A stretch of 64,000 nucleotides of DNA from Streptomyces fungicidicus (GTDB lineage Bacteria; Actinomycetota; Actinomycetes; Streptomycetales; Streptomycetaceae). How positions within the stretch are numbered: position 1 is the stretch's first letter; every line of letters begins with the position of its first letter. The DNA is taken from contig NZ_CP023407.1 of NCBI RefSeq assembly GCF_003665435.1, positions 2,666,001-2,730,000 of the forward strand, read 5' to 3'. The notes beneath the pieces are model-generated. The model was not told the DNA's origin. It did no database searches and was given only the letters and a program-made list of their open reading frames with translations. The translations under genes and the position numbers were made by a program. Of the stretch, positions 52,972 through 61,544 are shown piece by piece.

Positions 52972-55554
52972 ATGAGCGAACCGGGAAGCGCGCCGGGAGG
53001 CACGCCGGGGAACGCGCGGACCGGCCAGGCGGCCCGGTCGGCCTGTCAGCGCCCCGACTGCGGCGGCGCGTACGAGGACGTCGGCGGCGGCGAGCTGTAC
53101 TGCGACACCTGCGGTCTCGCCCCGGTCGTGTCCCCGACGGGCATGGTCGCCTCGCCCCCGACCGGCGTCACCGCCCACGGAAGGGACTCGCGGGGCTCGG
53201 GCAGCACGGGCGCGGGAGGCCACAGCGGTCGCAGCGGCCGCAGCTCCCGTACGTCGTCCCAGTCGTCGAAGTCGCGCCGTTCTGTCTCCGGACGCCTCTC
53301 CCGTTCGCTCTCGGGCCGGACCACGGGCCGCTCGGTGTCGGTGCGCAGCTCCGGCGCGGGCGCCGGCCCGTCCGGCCGGGGCCGGCTGGGCGCGGGCCTG
53401 GTCGAGGTGCCGCCGATCCCGCGCCCCGATCCGCGCGTGATGGTGCTGGACAACCCCGAGGTGCCCGAGCGGAAGCGGTTCTGCTCGCGCGCCGACTGCG
53501 GGGCGCAGGTGGGCCGGGCCCGCGGCGGCAGGCCGGGGCGCACGGAGGGGTTCTGCACCAAGTGCGGCCACCCGTACTCCTTCGTCCCGAAGCTGCGGGA
53601 CGGTGACGTCGTGCACGGCCAGTACGAGGTGGCCGGCTGTCTGGCGCACGGCGGCCTTGGCTGGGTCTACCTCGCCGTGGACCGGGCGGTGTCCGACCGC
53701 TGGGTGGTGCTGAAGGGCCTGCTGGACACGGGTGACCAGGACGCGATGGCGGCGGCCATCTCCGAGCGGCGGTTCCTCGCGGAGATCGAGCACGCCAACA
53801 TCGTGCGGATCTACAACTTCGTGGAGCACCTCGACCAGCGCACCGGCTCCCTCGACGGCTACATCGTCATGGAGTACCTGGGCGGCAAGTCCCTGAAGGA
53901 GATCGCCAACGGCCGCCGCACCCCGGCGGGCAGACGCGATCCGCTGCCGGTGGAGCAGGCCTGTGCCTACGGCATCGAGGCCCTGGAGGCACTCGCCCAT
54001 CTGCACAGCCGGAACCTGCTCTACTGCGACTTCAAGGTCGACAACGCGATCCAGACCGAGGACCAGCTGAAGCTGATAGACATGGGCGCGGTGCGCCGGA
54101 TGGACGACGAGGAGTCGGCCATCTACGGCACGGTGGGCTACCAGGCGCCCGAGGTCGCCGACGCCGGCCCGTCGGTGGCGTCGGACCTGTACACGGTCGC
54201 CCGTACGCTCGCCGTCCTCACGTTCGACTTCCAGGGCTACACGAACGTCTACGTGGACTCGCTGCCCGACCCGGACAACATCGAGGTGTTCCGGCAGTAC
54301 GAGTCGTTCTACCGGCTGCTGGTGCGCGCCACCGATCCGGACGCGGCCCGCAGGTTCGCCTCCGCGCAGGAGATGACCGAGCAGCTGACGGGCGTGCTGC
54401 GCGAGGTGGTCTCGCTCCAGTCGGGCCGGGCCCGCCCGGCGCTGTCCACCCTCTTCGGACCGGAAACCAGGGTCACCGACACGGTGTTGTTCCCCGCGCT
54501 CGACGGGGACGTCTCCCGCCTGGGCACCCGCCCCGGCTCCCGTGCCGTGCGCCGGTCCCGCGGGGGGACGCCGCCCGCGCTGCCGCCCGCCGCCGGCGGG
54601 GGCCCCGCCCTGGTGGCTCCCGTCGACTGTGCCGCCGCCGCGCTCGCGCTGCCCGTGCCGCTCGTCGACCCCTCCGACCCCAACGCCGGTTTCCTGGCGG
54701 GCCTGCTGACGTCCGCGCCCGGTGAGCTGATCAACGCGCTCGCGGCGGCGCCCGCCCCGTCGGCCGAGACCCGGCTGCGCGAGGTCCGCGCCCGGCTGGA
54801 GACCGGCGAGTGGCCCGCCGCGCTGGCGGTGCTGGGCACGCTGGAGCAACAGGACCCCGACGACTGGCGGGTGGTCTGGTACCGGGGCGTGGCCGCGCTG
54901 GTCACCGGCGACCACGAGGGCGCCGCGCTCGCCTTCGACGCGGTCTACGACGCGTTCCCCGGCGAGATCGCGCCGAAGCTGGCGCTGGGCGTGTGCGCCG
55001 AGGTACTGGGCCAGTTGGACAACGCCGCCGAGTACTACCGGCTGGTGTGGGCGACCGACCCGAGCTGTGTGAGTGCCGCGTTCGGTCTCGCCCGGGTGCG
55101 GTTGGCGGCCGGGGACCGCGGCGGCGCCGTGCGGACGCTGGAGTCGGTGCCGGAGTCCTCCATCCACTACACGGCCGCGCGGGTGGCGGCCGTCCGGGCG
55201 CGGCTGCGCGGGCGTACGGCGGCCGACGGTGACGTACCGTTCCTTGACGACCTGTCCGCCGCCGCCGGGCAGGTCGAGGCCTTGGAGGCGTACGGTCTGG
55301 ATCCGGCGCGCCGGGAGCTGTTGTCGGCGGAGGTCCTCGGCTGTGGGCTGGACTGGGTACTCTCCGGGGGCCAGGGTTCCGCCCTTCCCGCCGCCGGGGG
55401 ACGGACGCTGCTCGGCAGCGGCCTGGACGAACGGGGCCTGCGCTTCGGCCTGGAGCGTTCGTACCGCGCGCTGGCCCGGCTGGCGCGCAGCGGCGAGGAG
55501 AGGATCGACCTGGTGGAACGTGCCAATCGTTACCGCCCCCGGACGTGGGTGTAG
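52972..55554 (+). CDS. pknG: Serine/threonine protein kinase PknG
   Basis: An 860-aa soluble kinase. Order: zinc ribbon 1 (C25, C30, C44, C47), a long Ser/Arg/Gly-rich segment (~70-140), zinc ribbon 2 (C171, C176, C195, C198, FCTKCGHPYSF; rubredoxin-like place), kinase domain ~218-465 with K248 (VVLKGL), catalytic D354 and N359 (YCDFKVDN), and D371 in DMG, then TPR-like repeats ~620-860. This is the diagnostic PknG layout; mycobacterial PknG controls glutamate metabolism. The ATG at 52972 is preferred; GGGAG lies upstream. The longer double zinc-ribbon head differs from M. tuberculosis PknG. Confidence 0.95.
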   Translation: MSEPGSAPGGTPGNARTGQAARSACQRPDCGGAYEDVGGGELYCDTCGLAPVVSPTGMVASPPTGVTAHGRDSRGSGSTGAGGHSGRSGRSSRTSSQSSKSRRSVSGRLSRSLSGRTTGRSVSVRSSGAGAGPSGRGRLGAGLVEVPPIPRPDPRVMVLDNPEVPERKRFCSRADCGAQVGRARGGRPGRTEGFCTKCGHPYSFVPKLRDGDVVHGQYEVAGCLAHGGLGWVYLAVDRAVSDRWVVLKGLLDTGDQDAMAAAISERRFLAEIEHANIVRIYNFVEHLDQRTGSLDGYIVMEYLGGKSLKEIANGRRTPAGRRDPLPVEQACAYGIEALEALAHLHSRNLLYCDFKVDNAIQTEDQLKLIDMGAVRRMDDEESAIYGTVGYQAPEVADAGPSVASDLYTVARTLAVLTFDFQGYTNVYVDSLPDPDNIEVFRQYESFYRLLVRATDPDAARRFASAQEMTEQLTGVLREVVSLQSGRARPALSTLFGPETRVTDTVLFPALDGDVSRLGTRPGSRAVRRSRGGTPPALPPAAGGGPALVAPVDCAAAALALPVPLVDPSDPNAGFLAGLLTSAPGELINALAAAPAPSAETRLREVRARLETGEWPAALAVLGTLEQQDPDDWRVVWYRGVAALVTGDHEGAALAFDAVYDAFPGEIAPKLALGVCAEVLGQLDNAAEYYRLVWATDPSCVSAAFGLARVRLAAGDRGGAVRTLESVPESSIHYTAARVAAVRARLRGRTAADGDVPFLDDLSAAAGQVEALEAYGLDPARRELLSAEVLGCGLDWVLSGGQGSALPAAGGRTLLGSGLDERGLRFGLERSYRALARLARSGEERIDLVERANRYRPRTWV

Positions 55555-55557
55555 TTG

Positions 55558-57057
55558 ATGTCCCAGATGCCCCAGCAGGCCGCTCTGCCGAAGTGCCCGA
55601 GCTGCGAGGAGCCCCTCGAGTCGGGTGATCGTTTCTGCGGTGCGTGCGGATACGACCTGTCGGCCGTTCCCGCACGGCCGCGGGACGAGCCGACGATCGC
55701 CATGAACGGCACGGTGCCCGCCCAGGCGCCGGCCGACCACGGCGTGCCCCGGCCTCCGGCGGCTCCGCCCGCCGCTCCGGCTCCCCCGGCCGCCCCGCCC
55801 GCCGCCGCGGCCTGGCCCGCCCCGGACGGCCCCGCCGACCCGGAACCGGCCCACCGCCCGGCCGACGTGCCCGGCACGAACTCGGACGGCTCCCCCCTGT
55901 CCGGCGCTCCCGCCGCGCCCCAGGTCCCGGCCCAGGACACGCCCGTACGGCCTTCCCCCGCCGAGGGCGCCCCTGTGCCGCCTCCGCCGCCCCCCGCCGC
56001 ACCGTCGTCCGGGGTGCGTTTCGACCGGCGGGCGCAGCCGGACGGACAGGCCGCCGACGGCCCGGCCGGGCAGCCCGACGAGTACCCGCTGCAGGCGCCG
56101 GACCCGCGGGTGGCCGCCGAGCCGGCGGGGGCCGGCTCCGCCGCCGCGGTGTGCGTGGCCTGCCGCGCGGGCCGGGTGGACGACGACGGCTACTGCGAGA
56201 ACTGCGGCCACGCCCAGCCGCGCGAACGGGACCACATGGAACAGGAATGCGGCCCCCTGGCCGCGGTCAGCGACCGCGGACTGCGCCACCACCGCAACGA
56301 GGACGCCTTCGGCGTGGGCACCACGGCGCTGCCGGACGGCTCCCCCGTCTCCGTGGCGATCGTCTGCGACGGCGTCTCCTCCGCGACCCGCCCCGACGAG
56401 GCGTCACTCGCCGCCTCCCGCGCGGCGAACGAGTCGCTGCTCGCGGCCCTGCCGCGCGGCACCCACCCGCAGCAGGCGATGCACGACGCGATCGTCGCCG
56501 CCGCCGAAGCGGTCGACGCGCTGGCCGGCGAGCCCGCGGCGGCCCGTGAGCGCGACCCGCACGAGAACGCCCCGGCGTGCACCATCGTCGGGGCCGTGGT
56601 CACGGCCGGCCTGCTGGTCGTCGGCTGGGTCGGCGACAGCCGCGCCTACTGGGTGCCGGTCGACCGCTCCGCCCCGGCGGCCCGGCTCACCGAGGACGAC
56701 TCGTGGGCCGCGCAGATGGTCGCCGCGGGCCTGATGGGCGAGGCCGAGGCGTACGCCGACCAGCGCGCCCACGCGATCACCGGCTGGCTCGGCGCCGACG
56801 CCTACGAACTGGAGCCGCACACCGCGTCGTTCAAGCCGGACCGGCCCGGCGTGGTCGTGGTCTGCACGGACGGGCTGTGGAACTACGCGGAGTCGGCCGA
56901 CGAGATGGCCGGGGTCGTGCCCGAGGACGCCGCAGTACGGCCCCTGCACGGGGCCCGCGTACTGGTGGGTCACGCCCTCGACGGCGGGGGCCACGACAAC
57001 GTAACAGTGGCCCTCGTGCCGTTCCCGGCCGTCCCGCAGGGGGCAGGATCGGCCTGA
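55558..57057 (+). CDS. PP2C-type serine/threonine phosphatase with two zinc ribbons
   Basis: A 499-aa protein. Zinc ribbon 1 is C13/C16/C27/C30 (LPKCPSCEEPLESG-DRFCGACG). A ~165-residue Pro/Ala-rich linker follows, then zinc ribbon 2 near 199-217 (VCVACRAGRVDDDGYCENCG). The PP2C domain runs ~225-490 with metal-binding residues in VAIVCDGVSS and VVVCTDGLW, plus HHRNEDAFGV, WVGDSRAYWV and GGHDNVTVALVP. It likely reverses PknG phosphorylation. The ATG is three bases past the pknG stop, with a weak ribosome site, so translation is probably coupled. Confidence 0.9.
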   Translation: MSQMPQQAALPKCPSCEEPLESGDRFCGACGYDLSAVPARPRDEPTIAMNGTVPAQAPADHGVPRPPAAPPAAPAPPAAPPAAAAWPAPDGPADPEPAHRPADVPGTNSDGSPLSGAPAAPQVPAQDTPVRPSPAEGAPVPPPPPPAAPSSGVRFDRRAQPDGQAADGPAGQPDEYPLQAPDPRVAAEPAGAGSAAAVCVACRAGRVDDDGYCENCGHAQPRERDHMEQECGPLAAVSDRGLRHHRNEDAFGVGTTALPDGSPVSVAIVCDGVSSATRPDEASLAASRAANESLLAALPRGTHPQQAMHDAIVAAAEAVDALAGEPAAARERDPHENAPACTIVGAVVTAGLLVVGWVGDSRAYWVPVDRSAPAARLTEDDSWAAQMVAAGLMGEAEAYADQRAHAITGWLGADAYELEPHTASFKPDRPGVVVVCTDGLWNYAESADEMAGVVPEDAAVRPLHGARVLVGHALDGGGHDNVTVALVPFPAVPQGAGSA

Positions 57058-57169
57058 GGCCGCTCACGGGAAGCCTCTCGCGGGGAAGCCTCAACGGACC
57101 GGAGGGGACCGGTCCGTCATCCGTCGTCGCCCCGCGCCGCCGGGGCAGCCAAGGGGGAGCGAAAAAGGC

Positions 57170-58519
57170 ATGGCCAATTTCTCCAAATCGAACGTGCCGC
57201 AGTTCTCGGTGGACGTGTACCAGAACGCGTATCTGCCGGAGGGCGGCCGCGAGGTCAACGCCATCGTCACGGTGACGGCGACCGGCGGCGGCACCATCGG
57301 CAGCGCGGTGACGGCGCCCCACCTCTACTCGCCCGGTGAGGGGCCGTCGGCCGCCGTGGTCCTCATGGTCGACTGCTCCGGCTCGATGGACTACCCGCCG
57401 ACCAAGATGCGCAACGCCCGCGACGCCACGGCCGCCGCGATCGACGCCCTGCGCGACGGCGTGCGCTTCGCGGTGGTCGGCGGCACGCACGTGGCCAAGG
57501 AGGTGTACCCGGGCGGCGGCGGTCTCGCGGTCGCCGGTCCCGGCACCCGTGAGCAGGCCAAGCAGGCGCTGCGGAAGCTGAGCGCGGGCGGCGGCACGGC
57601 GATCGGCACCTGGCTGGGGCTGGCCGACCGGCTGCTGGCGTCTGCGGACGTGGCGATCCGGCACGGCATCCTGCTCACCGACGGCCGCAACGAGCACGAG
57701 TCGCAGGAGGACCTCAAGGCGGCCCTGGAGGCCTGCGCCGGACGCTTCACCTGCGACGCCCGCGGCGTCGGCACCGACTGGGAAGTGAAAGAAGTCACAG
57801 GCGTCGCCTCCGCCCTGCTCGGCACCGCCGACATCGTCGCCGACCCGGCCGGTCTGGCCGCCGACTTCACGCGGATGATGGAGACGGCGATGGGCAAGGA
57901 GGTCGCGGACGTCTCGCTGCGGCTGTGGACCCCGGTCGGCACGACTGTGAGGTTCGTCAAACAGGTCGCGCCCACCGTCGAGGAGCTGACCGGCCGCCGC
58001 ACCGAGGCGGGCCCCCGCGCCGGCGACTACCCGCTGGGTTCCTGGGGCGACGAGTCCCGTGACTACCACCTTTGCGTGGAGGTCCCGCCCGCCGGCGTCG
58101 GACAGGAGATGCTGGCCGCCCGGCTGTCGCTGGTGATCCCCCGGCCCGGCGAGGAGACCGCGCGCAACCTCGGGGCGCAGGGTCTGGTGCGGGCCGTGTG
58201 GACGGACGACATGGCCGCCTCGACGTCGATCAACCCTCAGGTCGCCCACTACACGGGGCAAGCGGAACTGGCGGAAGTCATCCAACAGGGTCTCGATCTC
58301 CGCAAAGAGGGCGATATGGACGGAGCGACGGCCAAACTGGGCAGGGCCGTCCAGCTCGCGAGCGCGTCCGGCAACGCGGATACTGCGAAACTGCTTGCGA
58401 AGGTGGTGGACGTGGTCGATGCCGCGACGGGTACTGTGCGACTGAAGGCGAAGGTCGAGGAGGCCGACGAGATGACGCTCGAAACTCGGTCGACAAAGAC
58501 TGTTCGTGTAAAGAAGTGA
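57170..58519 (+). CDS. VWA-domain protein (TerY-like)
   Basis: A 449-aa soluble protein. The von Willebrand A domain spans about 60-250 with an intact metal site (MIDAS): D68-C-S70-G-S72 in LMVDCSGSMDYP, the TAIGTWLG Thr, and ILLTDGRNEHE. A beta-rich domain and a helical C-terminus (~390-449) follow. VWA proteins of this sort assemble with PP2C phosphatases and kinases in TerY-P type systems. It lies 112 bases downstream of the phosphatase gene and 82 bases before the FHA gene. The GC content of its last ~200 bases is lower than its surroundings. Confidence 0.87.
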   Translation: MANFSKSNVPQFSVDVYQNAYLPEGGREVNAIVTVTATGGGTIGSAVTAPHLYSPGEGPSAAVVLMVDCSGSMDYPPTKMRNARDATAAAIDALRDGVRFAVVGGTHVAKEVYPGGGGLAVAGPGTREQAKQALRKLSAGGGTAIGTWLGLADRLLASADVAIRHGILLTDGRNEHESQEDLKAALEACAGRFTCDARGVGTDWEVKEVTGVASALLGTADIVADPAGLAADFTRMMETAMGKEVADVSLRLWTPVGTTVRFVKQVAPTVEELTGRRTEAGPRAGDYPLGSWGDESRDYHLCVEVPPAGVGQEMLAARLSLVIPRPGEETARNLGAQGLVRAVWTDDMAASTSINPQVAHYTGQAELAEVIQQGLDLRKEGDMDGATAKLGRAVQLASASGNADTAKLLAKVVDVVDAATGTVRLKAKVEEADEMTLETRSTKTVRVKK

Positions 58520-58601
58520 TCCGAAACTAGTCGAGCCCGACCCCCCGGGGTTGGAGAAACCGGTCGTCACCGGCCGGACAAGGAGAGGGGGAAGCGCCGA
58601 C

Positions 58602-59957
58602 ATGCCGACCTGCCCGAACGGACACCAGTCGGGTTCCGACGACTGGTGCGAGGTGTGCGGTCACCGCATGGCGGGTGCCGTGCCCCCACCTCCTCCCCCG
58701 CCGCCCGCGCCCGGCGGTGGTTACGGGTTCCCGCCGCCCGGCGGTCCCGCCGGCGGCCCCGGTGGCTTCGGCGGCCCCGGTGGCGCCCAGCCGCAGTTCT
58801 GCCCGCAGTGCCGCACGCCCCGTGAGGGCGCCGCGCCGTTCTGCGAGGAGTGCCGCTGGAACTTCCTGACGAACACGGCGACTTCGTACACCCCGGCCGC
58901 CCCGCGCCCGCCGGCCCCCGGCCCGGGTCCCGGTGCCGGCCCCGGCCCCGGTCCCGGCGGGCCCTTCCAGCAGCCGCCCGGCGGTCCGTCGTACGGCGGC
59001 GACTCCTACGACTACCAGGGCTCGCGTCCCTCCCAGGTGAACCGGCCCGCCGAGCCGATCCCGCCGGGCCCGCCCGGCTTCGGCGGCGACCCCTCGCGGC
59101 CGGTACCGCCCCCGCCCGGCCCGGGTGGTCCGGGTGGTCCCGGCGGCTTCGGTGGTCCCGGCGGCTACGGCGGCCCGAACGGCCCCGGTGGTCCGGGGGG
59201 TCCCGGTGGTCCCGGTGGCCCTGGACGTCCCGGAGGTCCGGGTGGTCCCGGCGGTCCCCACGGTCCCGGTGCGCCGCAGGCGTTCCAGTCCGGTCCCCCG
59301 GCCCCGCAGGTGTTCCCGCAGGACACCGGCCGCCCGCAGCCGGGCGGTCCCGCCTCCGGCGGTGACGACGACTGGGTGATCTCCCCGCCCACCGGCGGCC
59401 CCGGTGGCCCCGGCGGTCCCGGCCCGGGTGGTCCCGGCGGCCCGAACGGCCCCGGTCCGCGCGGCGGTTACGGCTATCCGCAGCCCGGCGCGACTCAGGC
59501 GCCGCCCGGACCCGGCGGCTTCCCGCAGCAGCCCCGTCCGCCGCAGGGCCCGGCGACCTGGACCGCGACCATCGGTCCCGACCGCGAGTACTTCATGGCG
59601 ATGATGCACCGCTCCGGTCCCGAGGCCGCGGGCCTGAACCTGCCCGCGTACTCGCCCGAGCAGCAGCGCACGCTCACCGGCAACCAGATCACCATCGGGC
59701 GCCGTCGCCACTCCACCGGCGACACCCCCGACATCGATCTGTCGACCCCGCCGGAGGACCCGGGCGTCTCGCACCAGCACGCGGTGCTGGTGCAGCAGCC
59801 GGACGGCACCTGGGCGGTCGTCGACCAGAACTCGACGAACGGCACCACGGTCAACGGCTCGGACGAGCCGATCCAGCCCTTCGTCCCGGTCCCGCTGCAG
59901 GACGGCGACCGGGTGCACGTGGGCGCCTGGACGACGATCACGATCCACCGGGGCTGA
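58602..59957 (+). CDS. FHA-domain protein with two zinc ribbons and a collagen-like linker
   Basis: A 451-aa protein. N-terminal ribbon C4/H8/C16/C19 (MPTCPNGHQSGSDDWCEVCG), a Pro/Gly linker, and ribbon 2 near 66-86 (FCPQCRTPREGAAPFCEECR). A ~250-residue Gly/Pro region is rich in GGP triplets. The C-terminal FHA domain (~350-451) has GNQITIGRRRHS, SHQHAVLV and NSTNGTTVNG, which bind phosphothreonine. It probably reads PknG-dependent phosphorylation. The N-terminal phospho-acceptor motif (ETTS) of the mycobacterial GarA/OdhI substrate is not seen, so it is not a plain GarA equivalent. AAGGAGAGGGG precedes the ATG. Confidence 0.88.
   Translation: MPTCPNGHQSGSDDWCEVCGHRMAGAVPPPPPPPPAPGGGYGFPPPGGPAGGPGGFGGPGGAQPQFCPQCRTPREGAAPFCEECRWNFLTNTATSYTPAAPRPPAPGPGPGAGPGPGPGGPFQQPPGGPSYGGDSYDYQGSRPSQVNRPAEPIPPGPPGFGGDPSRPVPPPPGPGGPGGPGGFGGPGGYGGPNGPGGPGGPGGPGGPGRPGGPGGPGGPHGPGAPQAFQSGPPAPQVFPQDTGRPQPGGPASGGDDDWVISPPTGGPGGPGGPGPGGPGGPNGPGPRGGYGYPQPGATQAPPGPGGFPQQPRPPQGPATWTATIGPDREYFMAMMHRSGPEAAGLNLPAYSPEQQRTLTGNQITIGRRRHSTGDTPDIDLSTPPEDPGVSHQHAVLVQQPDGTWAVVDQNSTNGTTVNGSDEPIQPFVPVPLQDGDRVHVGAWTTITIHRG
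59110..59275 (+). repeat. Short tandem repeats encoding collagen-like Gly-Gly-Pro triplets
   Basis: GGTCCCGGTGGTCCGGG-type 9-base units repeat through the middle of the FHA gene, giving PGG/GGP triplets with Phe, Tyr, Asn, Arg and His interruptions. The number of units is expected to vary between strains. Confidence 0.75.
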
Positions 59958-60942
59958 GGCTCCCGGGCACCGGCCAGACGTGCGGCCCCGCGGGGTCGTC
60001 CAGCCAGGCCCGGTCGCCCTCGTCGTCGACGGTGAGGCCGTAGCGTTCGCGCTGCGGCCTCCCTTCGCGTTCCCAGACGCCGTACGCCTCGCGCGGTTCG
60101 AGTGCGCCGGCGGTCAGCGCCAGCAGGAACCGGAACAGATCGCTTCCCCGGGCCGCGGCCGGCAGCCCCTCCAGATCGGGCGGTTCCTGCCACGACCGGC
60201 TCGCGCCGCGCAGCGGGACGAAGTAGGCGGGCGTGTGCAGGAAGCGTCCCTCGGCGTGCCCGGCGTCGCGCACGGTCAGCACGACCAGGCCGGTGGCGAA
60301 CGGAGCGAGGATCCGGGCGCCCGGAACGCACTGGGCCGGCCAGGCCCGCGGGACGGACGGCAGGGCGCAGGTCGCGATGATCCGGTCGAAGGGGGCGCGG
60401 GCCGGCACCCCGCGCGCGCCGTCGCCGGTGACGACGGCCGGACGGTGCCCCGCGGCGTCGAGGTGGCGGCGGGCCGACTCGGTGATGTCCGGGTCCAGGT
60501 CGACCGTGGTGACCAGGTCGTCGTCGCCGAGCCGGTGGGCGAGGAGGGCGGCGTTGTAGCCGCTGCCGGTGCCGATCTCCAGGACCTTCTGTCCGTCCCG
60601 GAGCCCGAGGCCGGCCAGCATCAGCGCCATCAGGGAGGGCTGGCTGCTGGAGGAGAGCAGCTCGCCGTCGCGCAGCCGGATCGCCAGCGGGGTGTCCTCG
60701 TACGCGCCGCGCAGCCAGCGCTCGCGGGCGGCGGGGTCGGGGCTCTCGCCCCACCGTCGTTCGTAGCCGCCGACGACGCCCACGTAGTAGTACGGCACGA
60801 AGAGGTGGCGGGGCACGGCGGCGAACGCCTCCCGCCAGACCGGGTCGGCGTCGAACGCCCCGCTGGCGTCGATCTCGCGCACCAGCCCCGCCCGCGCCGA
60901 GGCGGCGAGGCCGTCGCGTGTGTCAGGCTCCTGCCCGCCCAT
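59938..60942 (-). CDS. PCMT-like SAM-dependent methyltransferase
   Basis: A 334-aa protein of the protein-L-isoaspartate methyltransferase type. AVPRHLFVPYYY at the N-terminus, SSSSQPSLMALMLAGLGL (the post-I region), and the SAM-binding motif KVLEIGTGSGYNAALLAHRLG near 120-140 are all present, then VTTVDLDPDITESARRHL and FDRIIATCALP. It may repair isoaspartyl residues or modify a natural product. The ATG at 60942 has no good ribosome site; a TACTGT box at 60949-60954 six bases upstream suggests a leaderless mRNA. Its 3' end overlaps the FHA gene by 20 bases on the opposite strand. Confidence 0.87.
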   Translation of the reverse strand: MGGQEPDTRDGLAASARAGLVREIDASGAFDADPVWREAFAAVPRHLFVPYYYVGVVGGYERRWGESPDPAARERWLRGAYEDTPLAIRLRDGELLSSSSQPSLMALMLAGLGLRDGQKVLEIGTGSGYNAALLAHRLGDDDLVTTVDLDPDITESARRHLDAAGHRPAVVTGDGARGVPARAPFDRIIATCALPSVPRAWPAQCVPGARILAPFATGLVVLTVRDAGHAEGRFLHTPAYFVPLRGASRSWQEPPDLEGLPAAARGSDLFRFLLALTAGALEPREAYGVWEREGRPQRERYGLTVDDEGDRAWLDDPAGPHVWPVPGSLSPGGS

Positions 60943-60991
60943 GCGTCCACAGTACTTAGGCCTCGAGTCCTACGCCGTCCCGTCTGAGACC

Positions 60992-61405
60992 ATGGACGGC
61001 GTGACAGAGATTCGGCGCGGCACGCTTCAGGAGCAGACGTTCTACGAGCAGGTCGGCGGGGAGGAGACCTTCCGCCGGCTGGTCCACCGTTTCTACGAGG
61101 GAGTGGCCGGGGATCCGCTGCTGCGGCCCATGTACCCCGAGGAGGACCTGGGCCCGGCGGAGGAGCGTCTGGTGCTCTTCCTCATGCAGTACTGGGGCGG
61201 TCCCACCACGTACAGCGAGAACCGCGGTCACCCGCGTCTGCGCATGCGCCACGTCCCGTTCAAGGTGGACCGCGCGGCGCACGACGCGTGGCTGAAGCAC
61301 ATGCGGGACGCCGTGGACGAGCTGGGCCTGTCCGAGGAGCACGAGCAGACCCTGTGGAAGTACCTGACCTACGCGGCGGCCTCCATGATCAACGCTCCCG
61401 ACTGA
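60992..61405 (+). CDS. glbO: Group II truncated hemoglobin (GlbO-like)
   Basis: A 137-aa 2-on-2 globin that binds heme and oxygen or NO. Group II features: FYEQVGGEETFRRLVHRFYEGV, LLRPMYPEEDLGPAEERLVLFL, QYWGGPTTY with the G8-type Trp region, and the proximal His in RLRMRHVPF. The CD1 residue and the TyrB10 (FYEGV) are as in GlbO. ATG at 60992 or GTG at 61001 are both possible; the GTG gives TEIRRGTLQEQTFYEQ, close to the S. coelicolor protein as I recall. Divergent from the methyltransferase gene, only 49 bases away, so promoters overlap. Confidence 0.92.
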   Translation: MDGVTEIRRGTLQEQTFYEQVGGEETFRRLVHRFYEGVAGDPLLRPMYPEEDLGPAEERLVLFLMQYWGGPTTYSENRGHPRLRMRHVPFKVDRAAHDAWLKHMRDAVDELGLSEEHEQTLWKYLTYAAASMINAPD

Positions 61406-61544
61406 TCCCCGGCCGCCTCACATTCCGGGCACCCGGCACCGATTTCCGGTCACGATCCGGTCAAGCCCGGGCACCAACCGGTTACCCCCGGCACAAACCC
61501 TCTGACAACATCACCCGAAGGTCTGAACAACCACGGGGGGTTGA
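61406..61544. other. Promoter spacer before the last permease gene
   Basis: 139 bases with no gene. CTGACAACATC near 61501-61511 and GGTCTGAACAAC near 61520 are lower-GC and likely include promoter elements, but no pair is clear enough to name. Confidence 0.3.

Noticed and set aside
52528..56292. Very long open frame on the minus strand opposite pknG and the phosphatase (about 1250 codons)
   Set aside because: It mirrors the plus-strand genes, has Arg/Gly/Pro/His-heavy composition and no domain. This is the expected shadow in very high GC DNA. The same applies to long opposite-strand frames over both pepN genes, the subtilase and the GH84-type gene.
59110..59300. Periodic short repeats considered as a CRISPR array
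   Set aside because: Units are about 9 bases, contiguous and in frame, encoding Gly/Pro triplets of the FHA protein. There are no spacers and no cas genes.
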